Assembly: GCF_041821085.1 (NCBI RefSeq)
Contig: NZ_JBGUAZ010000004.1
Span: 124,001 to 188,000 of the forward strand
Reading direction: 5' to 3'
DNA length: 64,000 bases
Source: Natrinema sp. HArc-T2
Lineage (GTDB): Archaea > Halobacteriota > Halobacteria > Halobacteriales > Natrialbaceae
Shown here: positions 62,729-64,000 of the stretch, one piece after another
Layout of the letters: each line of letters starts with the position of its first letter
Position numbering within the stretch: position 1 is the first letter of the stretch
The notes under the pieces: generated by a model
Seen by the model: only the letters and a program-made list of their open reading frames with translations
What the model was told of the DNA's origin: nothing
The model's database searches: none
Program-made: the position numbers and the translations under genes

Positions 62729-63128
62729 TTTTTCCCTCTCGGCGTCCGTTGTCGCGGGTTAACGACCTAATAAGTATACTGAGAAGGCGCGAACGAACGA
62801 TGTGGCGAGGCGGGCTGGATTCGGTCATCCCCATCCCCCCACCGAACCCGTCCGATCATCCGAGACATCACCGAATCCTCGCCACCGATCGGAGCACGTC
62901 CCGACGTCTACCGCCACCTTCTGCTCCGATCGTCCATCCACCGCACACGGACCCGACTCAGGGGTGTTCGGGTCCGTGTCGGTTTCGGCCACTGGTTGCG
63001 GACGTGGGTTTCGACTCGAGGAAGTCCGCCTGCGGACGGCACCGTAATCGATCACGATCTGGTATCGCCACGACCACTTTCACTACGGATCCCGCAGGGT
63101 TTTTGAGGTGGAACGATACGCACTCAGT
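62729..63128. other. 400-bp intergenic region with hairpin before mutS
   Basis: No credible gene. There is a TATA-like CTAATAAGTATAC at 62767-62779. A perfect 11-bp hairpin, ACACGGACCCG/CGGGTCCGTGT, lies at 62945-62955 and 62969-62979. A GTTTTTGAGG promoter-like box at about 63099-63108 lies about 25 nt before mutS. Confidence 0.5.
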
Positions 63129-64000
63129 ATGACCGAGGCGACGGGGATCGTCGGCGAGTTTTTCGCCCTCAAAGAGGGGACCGACGCCGATCTACTGGCG
63201 ATGCAGTGTGGCGACTTCTACGAGTTCTTCGGCGAGGACGCCGAACGCGTCAGCGAGGAACTCGATCTCAAAGTCTCCGAAAAGTCCTCACACGGCTCGT
63301 CGTATCCGATGGCCGGCGTGCCGATCGACGATCTGACGCCCTACCTCAAGGCCCTCGTCGAACGCGGCTACCGGGTCGCCGTCGCCGACCAGTACGAGAC
63401 CGACTCCGGCCACGCCCGCGAGATCGTTCGCGTCGTGACGCCCGGCACCTTGCTCGAGACCAGCGACGCCGACGCCCAGTATCTGGCGGCGGTCGTCGAC
63501 GGCAACGGTTCCAGTGGCTCGAGCGGGAGCGGAGACGGGTACGGCCTCGCCTTTGCGGACGTGACGACTGGCCGCTTTCTCGTCGCGGAAGCCCCAGACG
63601 CCGACACCGCGCTGACGGAACTCTACCGGTTCGATCCGGTCGAGGTCCTGCCGGGGCCGGACGTGCGAACCAACGACGACCTCTTGGGTCGGGTGCGCGA
63701 ACGCAGCGATGCAACCCTGACGCTTCACGAGACGGAGGCGTTCGCGCCCAAGCGTGCAGCTCACGAGGTGCGCGAACAGTTCGGCACGGAGACCGTCGAC
63801 CGGCTGTCCGTCGAGGAGCCGGCGATCGCCGCTGCCGGGGCCGTCCTCTCGTACGTCGAGGAGACCGGCGCAGGCGTCCTCGCCTCGATGACACGGATTC
63901 AGGCCCATCACGGCGACGACCACGTCACGCTGGACGCGACCACCCAGCGCAACCTCGAGTTGACCGAAACGATGCAGGGGGAACGCGACGGGTCGCTATT
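63129..64000 (+). CDS. mutS: DNA mismatch repair protein MutS, 3' end outside window
   Basis: An open frame of 290 codons running off the right edge. It contains MutS domain I with the mismatch-reading motif 'MQCGDFYEFFGEDAERVSEE' (Phe-x-Glu type; here FYEFF), and domain II ('VTTGRFLVAEAPDADTALTE'), up to the start of the lever domain. The ATPase domain is beyond the window. Domain I has a Gly/Ser-rich insert (about 125-140). Confidence 0.95.
   Translation, partial: MTEATGIVGEFFALKEGTDADLLAMQCGDFYEFFGEDAERVSEELDLKVSEKSSHGSSYPMAGVPIDDLTPYLKALVERGYRVAVADQYETDSGHAREIVRVVTPGTLLETSDADAQYLAAVVDGNGSSGSSGSGDGYGLAFADVTTGRFLVAEAPDADTALTELYRFDPVEVLPGPDVRTNDDLLGRVRERSDATLTLHETEAFAPKRAAHEVREQFGTETVDRLSVEEPAIAAAGAVLSYVEETGAGVLASMTRIQAHHGDDHVTLDATTQRNLELTETMQGERDGSL

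Noticed and set aside
1-64000. CRISPR arrays, rRNA genes or complete insertion sequences
   Set aside because: No regularly spaced direct repeats, no 16S/23S/5S motifs, and no transposase gene or IS-type terminal repeats were found when reading through.

Overview
The window is chromosomal DNA from a halophilic archaeon (class Halobacteria). The evidence is the high-GC, strongly acidic proteome, archaeal TATA boxes about 27 nt upstream of leaderless starts, archaeal-type S10, S24e, S27ae and EF-1alpha, a fused Kae1-Bud32, digeranylgeranyl lipid reductase-type flavoprotein, PGF-CTERM and Tat signals, and many UspA-family genes. Placement near Natrialbales is only an impression.

Layout. 1-8.5 kb: 3' part cut off of an AddB/UvrD-like protein, a TPP enzyme, a CBS protein and uvrA. 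8.5-16 kb: coiled-coil protein, a seven-helix opsin-like membrane protein, a divergent triosephosphate-isomerase-like protein, GGR-family reductase, a K+ channel with RCK domains, ZIP transporter. 16-25.6 kb: coaD, isochorismatase, YqcI/YcgG, MOSC, DUF2071, SDR, two tandem Usp genes, ROK glucokinase, LVIVD-repeat secreted protein, NifU-like. 26-34 kb: TauE/SafE with a small membrane partner, ACT-domain protein plus homoserine dehydrogenase, EF-1alpha and S10, MOT1-like transporter, small ORF plus PIN protein, IMPDH/GMP reductase. 34-46 kb: a dense set of Usp genes, SOUL protein, rdgB, KEOPS Kae1-Bud32 with S27ae and S24e, BNR-repeat protein, amphi-Trp protein, cupin.

46.3-53.8 kb is an accessory region of lower GC. 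It holds a decayed integrase fragment, a Tat lipoprotein, small proteins, two kinds of repeat, and an integrated element of about 4.5 kb. The element lies between a 15-bp att copy at 49263 and the 3' end of tRNA-Ala(CGC) at 53773, and it carries a tyrosine integrase plus three cargo genes, two of them unrecognised. 53.9-64 kb returns to core genes: rhomboid, thiDN with an LLM oxidoreductase, an APC permease with a Usp gene, a LOV/PAS histidine kinase, another Usp-like gene, a CsaA-like tRNA-binding protein and the start of mutS.

The strongest undescribed signals are as follows. (1) A family of about 86-bp near-perfect palindromes is present in four copies plus one half-copy. The ends are conserved, and one copy has a different but still self-complementary inner stem; two copies supply the stop codon of the adjacent gene. 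(2) An opsin-like protein keeps the counter-ion-type Arg and Asp positions but has Leu where the retinal Lys should be. (3) The tRNA-Ala element has extra direct and inverted att cores. (4) Several short upstream ORFs are tightly coupled to the gene that follows. Twelve Usp-type genes occur in 64 kb.
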